In this document: one piece after another, positions 37,293-50,109 of the stretch
How the letters are laid out: every line of letters starts with the position of its first letter
How positions within the stretch are numbered: the stretch's first letter is position 1
DNA from: Vanilla planifolia
Taxonomy: Eukaryota > Streptophyta > Magnoliopsida > Asparagales > Orchidaceae
NCBI GenBank assembly: GCA_023846275.1
Contig: CM043865.1
Span: forward strand, 27,075,912-27,139,911
Reading direction: 5' to 3'
DNA length: 64,000 bases
The notes under the pieces: model-generated
The model's database searches: none
What the model saw: the letters and a program-made list of their open reading frames with translations, nothing else
What the model was told of the DNA's origin: nothing
Program-made: the position numbers and the translations under genes

Positions 37293-37959
37293 GTCTCCTA
37301 AACTTTTTTATTTGTTTGTCTTTTTTATTAGTAATGCATTCCTCAACATAATCGTGTGGCTTTGAAGATGAGCTACGAATTAAAATCTATTTCCAATAAA
37401 ATAGAGATTGAAGAGGATAAATAACCCATAGTTTAGATTTTTGCAAATAGAGAGTTGGCGCAATTTTTTAGCAAGCTTTTATCAAAGGTTCTTCCCATTG
37501 TGGAATTTTTATCTTTTTGAATAGATTTTCATTTTTGAATTTTCTACTTAAATGTTGAGTTATAAATTAGTGAAATAATTTTGTTTTTGGATGTTTAATA
37601 CATACATGGTTATAATAGTATTGGGTTTCATTTTAATTTTCTATTTGTTTTGTTTTTGGCCTCCTTTAATTTTATTTTATAATGCCTTTAAGATCAAGTT
37701 TGTCTTGTGTTTGCTATCATTTGTGCTCAGTTTCTAGTTATTTCATCACTTCAAAGTTTTGGGTTATTTCATCTCTTTAAGTGCATATGTAATGTCTATT
37801 TTAGTTAGTGTCTGATAAAATAGTTGTTTTGTTATTCTACAATAGAAAATGCAGATCATATAATGATTTGATATAAAGGTTATGATGTTGTGAGATATGG
37901 GTGTCAACTTTCTTGTCATTCTCAATTTATGCTTCTTGAATAGTATTTTTTTTTGCATA
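37293..37959. other. AT-rich spacer, no gene seen
   Basis: Unique-looking AT-rich sequence between the end of copy B and the retroelement fossil. No coding or RNA features were recognised. Confidence 0.45.
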
Positions 37960-38690
37960 TTTTACTGCTTTAACTTAATTCTATGTCTGTTTCTAGTGAT
38001 TTTCATATTAAGGAAATAAGAGATGTTGCCGTGATCTCTAAGTTTGAAATGGATCTCAAGATATGATAGAAGTTCTATGCATCTTTCTTTGTTATTTATG
38101 GCCAAACTTAAATCATATATGTTAATAACTAGTAAGTTGATATGACAAGTAATGTGCATAAAGAATTATCATATGAACTTTCATTTAAAGCATATCAAAT
38201 AAGAGCATTCATTATGTTTCTGAACTAGTATTTTAATGTTTGCTTCACCCCATAGAGAGACTTTTTGAACATGCAAATAAGTTACTTATTTTTCTTATGT
38301 CTTGACAAAAAATCATGTTAAACTCTTCATTGTCATTTGCAAAGGCCTCCTTGATATCAAGTTGGTGAATTTACATGTTCTTGATGGTGGCTATATCCAA
38401 AATGTATTTGACCATGGCAAACTAAGCCACTAGTTCTAAGTTCTTAATATAGCCAATATCTATTTCTTGCTATACTCTTTTGGTATAAGTTGAGTCTTGT
38501 ATCACTCATTGTTGCTATTCAGATTGTGTTTAATTTTCAATAACTATTTGTGCCTAATGAATTTCTTCCCTTTTGGAAGCTTGACTATGGTATATGAGTT
38601 GTTATCAATCAATACATGAAATTCTTCTTAATAGCATCTTGCCATTCTTAGGATTCCATGGTTTCTTGCATGTAGTGATAGAGTGTGGAA
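37960..38690 (-). mobile_element. decayed Ty1/copia retrotransposon pol fragment
   Basis: Minus-strand frames show reverse-transcriptase-region similarity to plant Ty1/copia polyproteins. The order is a KLPKGKK-type block near 38,570, a QLDIKEAF-type block near 38,350, and a block near 38,010-38,130 resembling the conserved stretch that ends in SYFL-type text. The pieces lie in the order expected for one ancient pol region. It is clearly broken in many places. No LTRs, primer-binding site or other domains were found attached, so it is an old, internal fossil fragment. Confidence 0.6.
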
Positions 38691-41600
38691 AATTGGCCTT
38701 AGTTGAACTTTTCAGAATGAAAATAAAACTTTTGTTGAAAAGCCTTAGGCTTAAGTTGAAACTTGGAAAATGTGATTATTTTGAAAAAGATCAATCATAA
38801 GGAAAGAAAAAGGAGAGAACAATCTCAAAATGAGGGGAATCACAGAGTGGAGGACAAAATTTAAAACAAGAAAAAATGTATGTGAAGGTGGCTTATTAAA
38901 GGTTTAACATGTTCAAATCTACCTTTGACAAGAATGGAGTAATCTATGACAACATTTTTTTGCAACATCTTTCTACTGCATGAAGGGATGCTTATATGCT
39001 CTTTCTTGATGTAGCACTTGGCTTTTTCGGAAATTTACTCCTTTCGTAGTTGCTCACCTGAAATTAACTGCAAATAATGATTATACATTGGTCTTATCTC
39101 CTAATTTGTGGTTTTTTAGCCAGTTCAAAAGAATTTGAGTTTCATTTTGGTTTTAACTTTAGATTTTTGGATTGCATTCTACACATCAGACTTTTTTTTT
39201 TAACTAGAAGGTACTACTGATTTTGGAAGAGGTGTGCAAAAATATGGTCTGATTTTGGTTGAAATTATCATCTCTAGCTAACGTTCTAAATGTTTTGGCT
39301 ATAAGCAGTATGATAAATTTTAGTTGATCCGGATATGCAGTCTTTTTCTTATTTCTCATATTATTGTTATCAGCAATCCATCCTCTCCCCAGACATGAAA
39401 GAATATCGATGGCTTAAGTGTGGAGTTGCATTCAAATGCTTAGAAATCTAATTGTAGAGAAGTACTTTTTTGTCAATTTAGATAAGTATTTTTGAAGTTG
39501 TAAAATAAACCCTGCTTTATTAATTTTAATTCATAAAATGTCACATGAATTTCTTCATTTTTGGAAGGCATGACTATGATCTGTAATATAATTTACTTGT
39601 AATGTTCAAGAATTAAGTATTAGTAGTTGCAAGTTATTAATGGTCCGATCTTTGATTCTAACTAATCTTTGGCCTAAGTCAGCCTAGGATGTTTGATTCT
39701 ATCTCAATCAAATGTCAATTTGATCCAAATCTTGGATTTTTAGGGGTTGATCAATCTCTATTCTAGTTAGGAGACGCTTATTAGTTATTGGTTTGATCTT
39801 TCTTCAAACAAAAAACTATTCAATTTTTTATTAATTCTTGATATATGTGTACATAAACAATTCAATTTTAAGCCTTATATGTCGATGCAACCATGGATTA
39901 AGTCCAAATCACAATATGCAAACCATTTTTTTTGTCTAATATTTTAACTCCATTATTTTGAATTGAGCTTAATTAGAGCTAAATTCAAATCAAACTTTGA
40001 ACAATGTTCGAACCTTAAGTAAAACTCTTACTCCTAAATATTAGATACTCATTTTCTACGGTCCATTTTTTCTTTGAAGTTTTTTAAGGCGTATACAATC
40101 GAGACTTTAATACTTTGCATAATATGTTCTATTTTAATACTTGCAAATTTCTTATCTATGAATCTATTCTCAGTATACTGCATTTTGCAGATTAATGACT
40201 TCTAGTCATCCATTTCTAACATTCCACCCTAGTTATGCAAGAGGCACCTTAGCATTTCATGGTTGTATTAAACATTTTTAGTTATATGTTTATACTGTGG
40301 CATAGACCTCAACATTTATCATTAATATTTGGAAGGAACCCTTAATAACTACTTGACATAATTATTTTTGGGTTTATAATTTCATTGTCATTCTATCACT
40401 TTGTACTTTCTAGGTATCTATATTTTACTCGCACAATATAGAAGGAAGCAACTGATCAAGTGCGGCATCATGCTGATGTTCTATTATGTGTATTTGGTTA
40501 TATTAATATCACTATATTTTTGGGCATATATCATCAAATAGGGTTTTTCTATTTCTTCACACTAAAATGTTTTTAAACTTTATAGAACAAATATGCAGTT
40601 ATTAATTAATTATTTTGCTGGATTATGCCATAATTTTGAAATCATTCTTTATTGCAGGAGAACCCTGGTTCTACTTTTAGATCCATCTATATGACAACTT
40701 ATATAATCCCAAACATAACTAGATACTTGTACGTCAACATTTAAACAACAATTTGGGAATCAGTGTCTCAATAATGGTGGTCCCAAGGTTGTTTCTTTCT
40801 GTTCCCCTACTCGAATGCTACTGCAGAATCATCAACCTCCCCATTACATCGTAAACTATGGGCTGAATGGCTAACTAAATAAAACCATAGCAGATATTTT
40901 GCTCATGCTTTGATTTTTAATAACCAAATAAGAGCAGCATATCTATAGTCCTCTGAGCGTTTCAGTTTAATTTTGGCTTGTAAGAATAAAAGATGAGTGG
41001 ATGTTTCCTTTGCTGTCATTTGCCATTGTAAACTTGTATCGTTTGTTAAACTAAAACCAAAAAAGTTAAATATCTGAATGTGTATGACTAACTGACTTCA
41101 CTTGTAATCTTAATCTTACAGCTTTGCTTGTGATTTGTAGTCTTGGAGGAACATAAAGGAGATTTATGGACGTCTTTGATTACATGTTTAGCTCCACTTG
41201 CTGAAAAGCTGAGTCCATGGATTACATATTGGTTGGTTTGACACAGTGGCAGTTAAAAAAGATTGATTGGAAATTTAGGTTTCGTAACCCTGTGGGAAAG
41301 TAAGTTTGAAAAATGATGATTATTTATTTGTTTTTTTTTTCTTTTGGAAAAGAAGTTTTCTTGGAACATTTTAAAACAATTTATTTTTTTCATGAATTAT
41401 TATGTTGTGATATTTTTTATTGAGTGTGAAATAATTGAGTGGTTTTGGAGTTTAAGAAATTCTATAATGCATAAAACCTGAAGTTTTAGCCTTATCTTTG
41501 TCCATTTCAAGTATTACCTTTGTGAGCTTTTGTAATTTTGTTTGGTGATTCAATTCAATTCAATTTGTAGTGTAGAGAAATGATCTAACTAAAGTGAGAA

Positions 41601-43200
41601 ACTTTTTGCTTCCAGAATTTGATAGTCGGGTAATTGATATCTACGAAAAACGACAAGTGATCTGTTTATTGTCTTTTGGTTTTCTTTCTTAAGCAAAATG
41701 ATTGACTGTCTTTGCAGTTTGTTTTTGCTATGCAAAACTGTTAACAATGCTGTCATTCTTGTTCAATTCCCAAATTTCTAACCTGTTTATAACATGATTT
41801 CCTTGTTATAATATTAGTAATGGTAGGATTTGCATACATTTTTGCTTGCCTATAGTGATACTCTTTGCAATTTGGGTTGTAAGGGGATTTTTGGTTTTAT
41901 TTGCGAGTACAACATTGATTAATAACTCTTTGCAGAATGTGCTCCCTATGTATATATGGCAGTGAAATAGTGGAAAACATTGGAATGATCTCCTGAACAG
42001 ATGCGGATCATGGTTGATGAGTGTTCTAATCACCTACTTGGGCAATCTTATGGGTTCGTTACCATCCCTTAATCTAATTTCCAGTCTTATCATGCAAAAC
42101 AGCTAAGGTTCGTGAGCACCATACAGTCTTGTTTACGTGACTGAATAATTGCTTTGGTTTATATATATGAGAATAAGCTCTTCATGTCTAGTTTTGGTTC
42201 ATTCATTTGAGCTGCTGCCAGCCTTCTTACTTTCTGTGTTTTATGGCTCCCTCTTCAAGCATCTGTTCACCATTGTTTGTTCATGTATCGGGAATGATGC
42301 TGTAGAAACCGTCATATGTGAGGATAGGATACAAGGATGTAAGATCTGTTGGGTCATCAATCCACTGGTGTACGATATATACACCAAAGCATTTGCTAGC
42401 TTTTGTAATTTTGGTTGGTAATTGATTTCAATTCGTGGTGCATAGAAAAGATTTAGACTGGAATCACCATTTGTAAAAATCAATTATCTAAAAATGTTAG
42501 TGTGCTTCAATACAACATCCAATACATGATTCCTTCCCTCACTTCACAAGCGATCAATTGCATGTCTCCCAACCTTTTCCAACCCCAATTCATCTCCCAT
42601 TGCCGCCTCCTTGACAAGATGCTTTTGGAGCTCCACAAATGCTTAGAGCATCGTCACCCTCATTTGGTCAATCTTGTTATAGGTAATTTTAGGTTGGTAT
42701 TTGTCAGCTCTTTTAGGCTAGTGATTATAGACTTGGATCTATGTGATCCCTCTAAATCTTTGTGAGGGTTTTTCCCTTGTTTTTGTAAAAGATGTTTATG
42801 ATTTTGTACGTTTGGTCTTTTATGATCAAAAGTAGACATAGCACAAATTGCTTAATGTTAGGACTGTTTTATGCAAAACTACTATGTTCTAATTTTTTGC
42901 AATTTTAGGATGTTTCTTTTATTTTAAATGATACAAATGTCCGTGACATAAGGTTTCTAATTTCCTAAAAATATTGGTGATGTTCTATCTTAGGACTAGA
43001 GAAGATTCTTTGTGAGTTTCCCTTCTCTATATTTTTACAAATTATTATGAATTAGTGTAAGATTATTTGGTAAGTATGATAGAACTACATGTAAATAGTA
43101 TTGTTTTGCATATTGGCAGCTAACTCCATTAAAACGGTACATAAACTAACATGTTCCTTGTCATAATTCATTAAAATCTAGCAACCATCATACTACAAAA
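38691..43200. other. spacer with genic-looking but unassigned stretches
   Basis: 38.7-40.6 kb is AT-rich without recognisable content. From about 40,650 to 42,760 base composition is more balanced and there are exon-like patches. One at 41,143-41,241 (frame starting VLEEHKGDLWTS) follows a TTTGTAG acceptor, and a GTAAGT donor stands at 41,299. Another frame at 42,502-42,765 is open for 87 residues. About 60-80 bases (GCTTTTGTAATTTTG onward) occur twice, near 41,526 and 42,400. No product could be recognised. This may be the remains of a host gene or long 3' untranslated sequence. Confidence 0.3.
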
Positions 43201-43212
43201 ACATTTGCCTTG

Positions 43213-43745
43213 ACAAAAACTTTCATTTAATCTTCCATAGTGACACAGCTTTCCAGACATAATTTACATCCTTCCCAACCTTCGCAAGCCACATTTGTAC
43301 TGCACAGCAACTTATACAAGCAGAAAGCCATGGCAAAAGAACAACTCGGAATGCAAAGAACAACACATTCATTAGTCCAGGCAAACATAGAGACCACAAA
43401 TTTCATGTTCATCTCCTGGCCATAAAGAGGTGAAGATAATCCCATCTTTCTGCACTGCTTGTCCTTCTCGGGCTGAGTTGCTCCAATCCCCATCTTTGCT
43501 GCACTTTTCACCTTCTCCCCAAATGCCACCACAGCATCCCGTCACCATCCTCTCCTGAATGAAGCCTTGTTTGTAGATATAGCTTAGGTAAACAAACTTA
43601 TAATTACAAGGCATTTCTACTAGAATCCTCCTCTCTTCCCAACACCTCAGATCTTCAAGCCTTGCAATACTTCTCTCCTCTCCAATCCTCAGCTGCACCT
43701 CATCGACCTTCCTGCTGGGCACCTTGCCAAGAGCTCAAACTTCCT
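43213..43745 (-). pseudogene. exon-like fragment of an unrecognised gene, minus strand
   Basis: This ~530-base stretch has much higher GC and less repetitive text than its flanks. On the minus strand two frames overlap: one of 116 codons (43722-43372, starting MPSRKVDEVQLRI) and one of 101 codons (43532-43227, starting MVAFGEKVKS). Neither matches a family I know, and neither has a convincing promoter or splice context. It abuts copy C at 43,768. It may be a processed or truncated gene copy, or chance openness in GC-rich DNA. Confidence 0.3.
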
Positions 43746-43767
43746 GCTGTGTCGAACCCAACTTTGG

Positions 43768-44769
43768 GCCTTCAAAAGTTGCATCACAGCAAGATTTGGC
43801 TTGTAGAGGAGCCGTGTATGGATGAAAATTGAAATTTGTTTAGTTTGTAGCTCCCATAGGTTTTGTTGTCATTTTTTAGTAGAATTTTAGCAACTCTTGT
43901 ATTTTGTGATGTGGTTAGATGACTTTTAGTGGGCTTGATATTTTATAGTATTGATAAGCTTTCGTTAAGTTTTGTTGATTTGGTTTGAGTTAGTCATTCT
44001 TATCTTTTCTTGATTTTCAAGCCATTTGAAGCAATTAGTGTAATCCTTATGCATAGAAATGTATTAGCATCATTAATGTGTGATATGATACTGAAATTGG
44101 TTAGTCAAAAGTTTTTGAAATTGAGTTATTAATAACAGACTAGACTCTCATTTGAAAAGTAGAATATGGAATACAAGTACTAGTAAAATTTGTGACTTCA
44201 ATATGTGCTTTATCAGTACTTGATTTGCTTTTTGCCCACTTCTTGAACAAGCTTGTTGCATTTTGAATCTATAAGGTCTTCCTTACTAGATTTCCTTGAG
44301 TAACTTTGTTTCCATGCTTTTTACCCCATTTTTAAGCACTTTTCTAGATTTGATAATCTGTTTTCCATAGCCAATAGCTAAGTTGCTTCAAACCCACTTC
44401 CAGGTCCTTTGTATATAATTTTTAGCTGAAATTTTTCTAAGTTATGTTATTTTAAGACATCAAAATAATCTTTTGCTCTCCTCATTTGTGTATTTTTTTA
44501 TTTTAAAGTTGAAAAAATGCATTTCAAAATATGCAATGACAAGAATTTGGAACTTGTTTGTGCAAAAAGTTTTGTTTGCAAAAGTCATTTAAGATGGAGC
44601 TTTAGAACTGTTTAAGCTGCTTTTGAGAATGCTTACAAACTAAGTCTCAATTTGTTTTGCATCTGTCCTTTATTCAGAATAGGATTGTTTGTGGGCAACA
44701 CAAAAGTTTGCTAAAAAATAAAGTTCCTTGTATTGTATGAGAGAATATAAATAAATTGGTGTAATTGTG
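43768..44769 (+). repeat. segmental duplication, copy C (distal ~1 kb only)
   Basis: Similar to copy B 36,193-37,292 and copy A 17,385-17,950. It starts at GCCTTCAAAAGTTGCATCACAG (B has a near match) and ends just after a run of at least 32 bases identical to B (C 44,738-44,769; B 37,261-37,292). It shares TTAGAACTGTTTAAGCTGCTTT with copy A (17,910), a stretch B lacks, so A, B and C have each lost different pieces. Confidence 0.8.
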
Positions 44770-47700
44770 ATTTGTGTTAGGTAAAGAGATTGATGTTTTG
44801 TTATATAGTGAAGTGTGGGGCCATTTTAAGTAAAAGAAAATGGTCTTAAGCAATCGTTGATGACAAAGGATCACCCTAGAATAAAATATATTTTATGTAG
44901 TACAAAAATTGTTAAAAATGTTCAAAATGCACTCTTATATGTTGGAAGACAAGTCTTTTTTCCTATAGGTGATGCTGAAATTTGTTTGGAGTTTCTTTCG
45001 TTGCAGGCTAGGTTTTCTTTGTGTTAAGTTGTGATGAATGAGCTGCATTCTTTTGTTTTCTTTTCATGTCAAGTTAATCAAAATAAAGCTATTGTTTTCA
45101 CATTATTTTACTTAGTTTTCTGACTGTTAAAATCACTTCTGGCCTTACAGCCATCACATGTCAAAATGGCAATCATTGCTGATTGCATTCAGCAGCTTAC
45201 AATGGTATTTTTACTGTTCATTGGAAATAGTTGCTTCATTCCACTATAGTAGACTAGTCGCTTGGTTTTCGTGACTCATGTTCTTGATTGGCCGTCCTTT
45301 GTCTAAGTTTGTCGCCATTTGGTAGCTCGTTGCCATGGATGGAACCCACTAGCATCGCCAACAATACATCAAATGCTTGAGGTAACTACTATCGTTGTGA
45401 GTTTCATTGTTCATTATTTTTTTCTTTCATTAAAGAATTAAACGACATCACGAGAATTAACCTAAAGTTCTACGTTTGTTTTAAGGTGTATTTGTTTTAT
45501 TGTTAGTTGAGTAAAATTTTTATTTTTTGAGAAATGTAAGTAATTTCTTATGATATTGTGAGAAGTGCAACGTTTTATATTGTATATGTTAGTTGATTTT
45601 AAAATTGTCTATCATCTTTATCATTGTTGTTAATTAGTTTATCATAGACCATAACTATCAATTGGTTGCTCTTATGGTGATTGTAGGATTTTGTCATCAC
45701 TTGATGTTTTATTGTTACTATTATTTATCTTATTGTCTATTGGTAATTATCTCTACTCATTGCTTGTTGATTGTTTCTGACATTAATAATGATAGTAACG
45801 AGAGGTTTGGGCAATGATCGACAATTGATATGATGGTTAGCGATGATGATAGGGGAAATGGGGTTGGAGTTTTGGTTGTAGAAAGGGTAGTGTGGGCTGG
45901 CAATAGTTGACAATAAGAGAGCTTAAGGTCCATGGCACGAACAATGGTGATTTGTAATGGAGGTTAGTAGAAGGGGCAATAAGATACAAGCGTCATGACA
46001 GAGGTAGTGATGATATACGAGAACAAAAATGACTTGAAAATGCTTTCTTATAAGGCAATTAATAAAAATAATTTTACTCTACTTATGTGGGACAAAATGA
46101 TTTCTTCTAATTTTGGTGAATGAAACAACTATAAGAAGTGATTTATCCAATTTTTTATTTCTCATTTTCATGTGTGATGAAGTGAACCTACCTTAGTTTA
46201 AGATGTGAAACATGGAGCGTTGCATCCCTTGTTATTCATGTGTGAGTGAAATCACTTTGCTCCTTTTCAATGAAGTATTTTTTTGAAAGAATGTCTCTTG
46301 TCAAAACCAAAAAAAAAAAATCACCACACATTTGCCAAATGATCAAATGTTATTTTACTCACTTTGTTATATTAATCATATTTTTAATAATATATTTATC
46401 AAATTTATGATTTATTAATAACATTATAATATCATTTTTTACTTATTTTTGTTCTAATTATAATTAATTTAACTAATATATTTTTTATATTATTTTTTTA
46501 GGTATTTGAAATATTGAAATCACTACTTGACTTTCCATTACCTCGCATTTTGAAGGTTGAATATGATGTATTGAAATTAATCATCAATAATCAACATCAA
46601 TGAAATCTTATTTATTGGTCTCTAATGATCTTCTATTGCTAATCATCCCAATCACTTTAGTAACCCACATGTCAATGGTTACCTATCACTTAGAGCAGTG
46701 GATCATCGATAATCAACATCAAATGTATCTTATTTGTTGTTCTTCAAAGACATTGTAGATACTTGTTGATGGACCATTATTTGTGTAGTGAAATGGCATG
46801 ATCCATTGCCATTTTGAGATCTCAAGCAATTTGCTGTCCATTTTGATGATGACCATCATGATGATGGCTGGTTGATGTCACCAAAATCAGTCAAAATTTG
46901 ACTAAATTTTCAACCTTTGTAATACAATTATGAAAAAATGTACCATCAATCGTTTTCAAATTGACCAGTCAATTTTAATATTAATTTTTATTTGACATCT
47001 ATGCTCAAACATATGGAACAGTCTAAGTATTTGACAATTTAGGATGCTTTTAGGTAGGGTAGGTAATAGTCTAATCTTTATTTGATTTGATTCCAACTCA
47101 GTTTTGACTTTGGGGCGTTGGAGTTGATTTTTGTTTAATTCAGTTTTGGATAATATGATTTTAGTTGATCTTAATTGGAGTTAGGTTAGTCAAAATGATT
47201 TTTTGGTTAAAACTTTAAGAAAAATAAAAAGTCTAATCTTTTATTTTTTTTATTCAATTCTCCTCATAAATTAACTTATAAATTTGTTAGAATATAATAA
47301 TATATGATGCTATATTTTCAAAAATTAACTATTTATATATATAAAATATATACACATAAACGATTCAACTTCAAGTCATGTTGACTCGATTTGAATATGA
47401 TTAAGATTAAAGGCATTAATAGCTCTAGCAAATTTTTTGGCATCGTTCATTTCAATCACTTTTATTCATGTACGAGTCAAATCAAACTTAACTCATACTT
47501 CTAAGGCTAGTAATTTAGTATTAATAATCTAAATAGTTAATAAATTATCAATAAAATTTTATTGTTAATTCATATAAAAAACAAAAAAAATATATGTTAA
47601 AGTGTGAGCTTGTTGAAGAGATGAGAAAATATATTTTAAACACAAGAAAGGACATTAGATAAAAGATAGAAGATCACTAATGAGTAAAAACTACAAAAAT

Positions 47701-48137
47701 AATATTATATAGTGACCTAAACATTTAGGCTCAAAATTCAATGCAAAAATTTATATAGTAAATGCATGGTTGAGATCGTCATAGAATTAACTTCAAAAAT
47801 CGCTCAAGTAACAAATAAGATCTTTGCAATTGTGTATATCTAATTCAACAAAAGTTTTGCTTTAAACTTCAAAAAGAGTTTTTACCACATAAAAAAATTC
47901 AAGCAAGTAATCACTTCTCAAAAGTGGTTTTATTTCATCAATTGTGGAAGATTCCTCTATTTTCATATGCACTTGAGGTAACATTATAACTCAAATTTGT
48001 GCTCGTTATTTACACTCTCTAACAAAAGCTACATGACTATCATGTGCCCTTTGAGTGTATCCCTTTTGCAACAAGACTAAAGAATTCATGTTAGCTCCTA
48101 AACTCCACATGATGCTTGAGAGGTTCAATATTCATTT
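44770..48137. other. AT-rich intergenic DNA
   Basis: No recognised genes. A poly-A run occurs at about 46,310. Text near 47,090-47,400 loosely resembles 39,640-39,900 (GTACATAAACRATTCAACTT-type words), suggesting two decayed copies of one dispersed repeat, not traced further. Confidence 0.4.
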
Positions 48138-48935
48138 GAGCACCAAGGGATGGTTTATCTTTTGTAAGGATTGTACAACTATAACATACAATTGAAGGAA
48201 TGTTTAATGCTTCAAATCAACATCATTACTTCTAAGCATATTTGAGAACATGTGAATACCACTTATTGGATTAACCTTGGAATATTCCTTTAACCATTTA
48301 GCTTTTTGGTCTCACAAATAATTAGAATTGATTTAGTTATGTCAACTAGATATTTAGCTTTAGTTCAATCAGTTACAATAATTTGTTAACTATATTAACA
48401 AGCAAAAAAATAATGCCATCAACATCCAACCAATTTGCTCATCTAACTAAAGCTTTGAATGTTGCTCGAAGCTAAAGAGTCAATTCCCTCTTTCTTCTTT
48501 GTTGAATTTTTTACCTTCTTTTTGTATTTCTTTGAGCACCAGGGGATGATCTATCTTCGGTGAGGATTTTACAATTATCCCATGGCAACCAAAGGAATGT
48601 TCAAGGGTTCAAATCATTATCATCTTTTTTTTCAGACATATTTGAGAACATGTGGATGTTATTTCAACATTGTAACTTGTTTGAATTATGTGTGATTATA
48701 ATTAATTTAATCATATCAATCAAATATTTGTTATTAATTTAATCAATTATCAATTATAACAATTTTTCAATTATATTAACAAGCACAAAAGTGTCATCAT
48801 CAACACTTCGCCAAATTACTCATCTACAAATACGACATATTGAAGTTTTTTAATGTTATTAGAAACTAAAAAAGATAATTTTCTCTTTCTTATTTACTAT
48901 CCTCCCTAAGTTTGGTTGGTAAACTTAAATCTCTT
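48138..48935. repeat. ~396-bp imperfect tandem duplication
   Basis: Two units start with GAGCACCARGGGATG at 48,138 and 48,534. Both contain GAAGGAATGTT, CATATTTGAGAACATGTG, TTAATTTAGTTAT-like and ATATTAACAAGCA blocks in the same order. They end in CTCTTTCTT...TTTTTGT before GAGCACC or its equivalent. Divergence is considerable. No coding content was seen. Confidence 0.75.
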
Positions 48936-49199
48936 TTTGTGTAATTCTCTTTTATTATTCTGATGTAACTTTAAATTTCTTTTTCCTTTTTGATTTAATG
49001 GTTAACATCAACATAAGATTGAGCCCACCACCCAGGCTCGGGGATTTTTTGTTAGAGGAAAAAACCAACGGCTGTGATCGTTTGGAAACCATAAAAAATC
49101 ATGCCAAGGAACGAACACCAAGGAGGTTTCTACTTATCGAGAAACAACGGCCCTCGTCATTCCACGTGTACCAGCTAATGCCATATTAGGACCCTGATC

Positions 49200-49470
49200 C
49201 AACGGAGCCAACCATGCTCTCTGTTGTCTGGTGGCGATTCTCAGACCTTGCGTTAGCTTGATCCCGCAGAAATTGGAATTCTAGGGTTTTTTTATATCCT
49301 TCAACATCGTTTCTTGTCGCCCCTCTCCCTACCGACAAATTTCCGAACTCCATAAGTGCTAATTTTTCGGATTTCGAGCTTCAGCTACTTGCTTTAGTCT
49401 ATAAACTGAGATTTGTCGGCTGAAAAGCCTTCGAGAAACCGGCCGCCTGAGAAAAGGTTATTTCTTTTTC
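49200..49470 (+). promoter_or_regulatory. NF-YB promoter and leader
   Basis: Composition shifts to GC-rich from about 49,200. TTTTTTTATATCC near 49,285 is a possible TATA region, preceded by TCTAGGG. A leader of roughly 150 bases containing TCCGAACTCC and CCGGCCGCCTG leads to the ATG at 49471. Exact transcription start is not visible. Confidence 0.4.
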
Positions 49471-50109
49471 ATGGCGGATTCCGACAACGAATCCGGCGGG
49501 CAGAATGCCGTCGGGAATAGCGAGTTCTCCTCTCCTCGGGAACAGGACCGCTTCCTTCCCATCGCCAACGTCAGCCGGATCATGAAGAAGGCCCTTCCGG
49601 CGAACGCCAAGATCTCCAAAGACGCCAAGGAGACGGTGCAGGAGTGCGTCTCCGAGTTCATCAGCTTCATCACCGGCGAGGCATCAGACAAGTGCCAGCG
49701 AGAGAAGCGTAAGACCATCAACGGCGACGACCTCCTCTGGGCCATGACCACCCTCGGCTTCGAGGAGTACGTCGAGCCCCTCAAGATCTATCTCCAGAGG
49801 TTCAGAGAGATGGAGGGGGAGAAGGGAGGCGGAAGCACCACTTCGCAGTCGCAACAGAAGGACGGCGGTGGCGGCAACGGTGGTGCCGGCGGTGCTATGG
49901 GAACCAATGCCGGAATTCTCCCCGGCGGCCCCGCGATGATGTATGGCAGCGGCGGCGGTGGGATGATCATGATGGGCCACCAGCAGATGTATGGCTCACC
50001 CCCACAGCCATCTTCTTATCATCCACATCATCATCACCAGATGACTATGGGTGGCGGCGGTGGGAGTTCGTCTCCGGGACCGTCCATAGGAAGGCAGCAC
50101 AAGATATGA
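49471..50109 (+). CDS. NF-YB: nuclear transcription factor Y subunit B (NF-YB / HAP3), NF-YB3-like
   Basis: A single-exon, 212-residue protein, the histone-fold subunit that dimerises with NF-YC and, with NF-YA or other partners, binds CCAAT-type promoter elements in the nucleus. The conserved B domain spans about residues 25-115, from [18 protein letters not shown] through [20 protein letters not shown] and [19 protein letters not shown] to YLQRFRE. Residue 50 in ISKDAKE is Lys, where LEC1-type members have Asp, so this is a non-LEC1 type. The acidic N-terminus and the Gly/Gln/His-rich C-terminal tail (many GGGG and a YHPHHHHQ block) are typical of the NF-YB2/3 group. The coding sequence is GC-rich compared with its flanks. 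It looks intact. The next gene downstream is convergent, with 805 bases between stop codons. Confidence 0.96.
   Translation: MADSDNESGGQNAVGNSEFSSPREQDRFLPIANVSRIMKKALPANAKISKDAKETVQECVSEFISFITGEASDKCQREKRKTINGDDLLWAMTTLGFEEYVEPLKIYLQRFREMEGEKGGGSTTSQSQQKDGGGGNGGAGGAMGTNAGILPGGPAMMYGSGGGGMIMMGHQQMYGSPPQPSSYHPHHHHQMTMGGGGGSSSPGPSIGRQHKI

Noticed and set aside
49458-49980. Minus-strand frames opposite NF-YB
   Set aside because: Shadows of the GC-rich NF-YB coding sequence.
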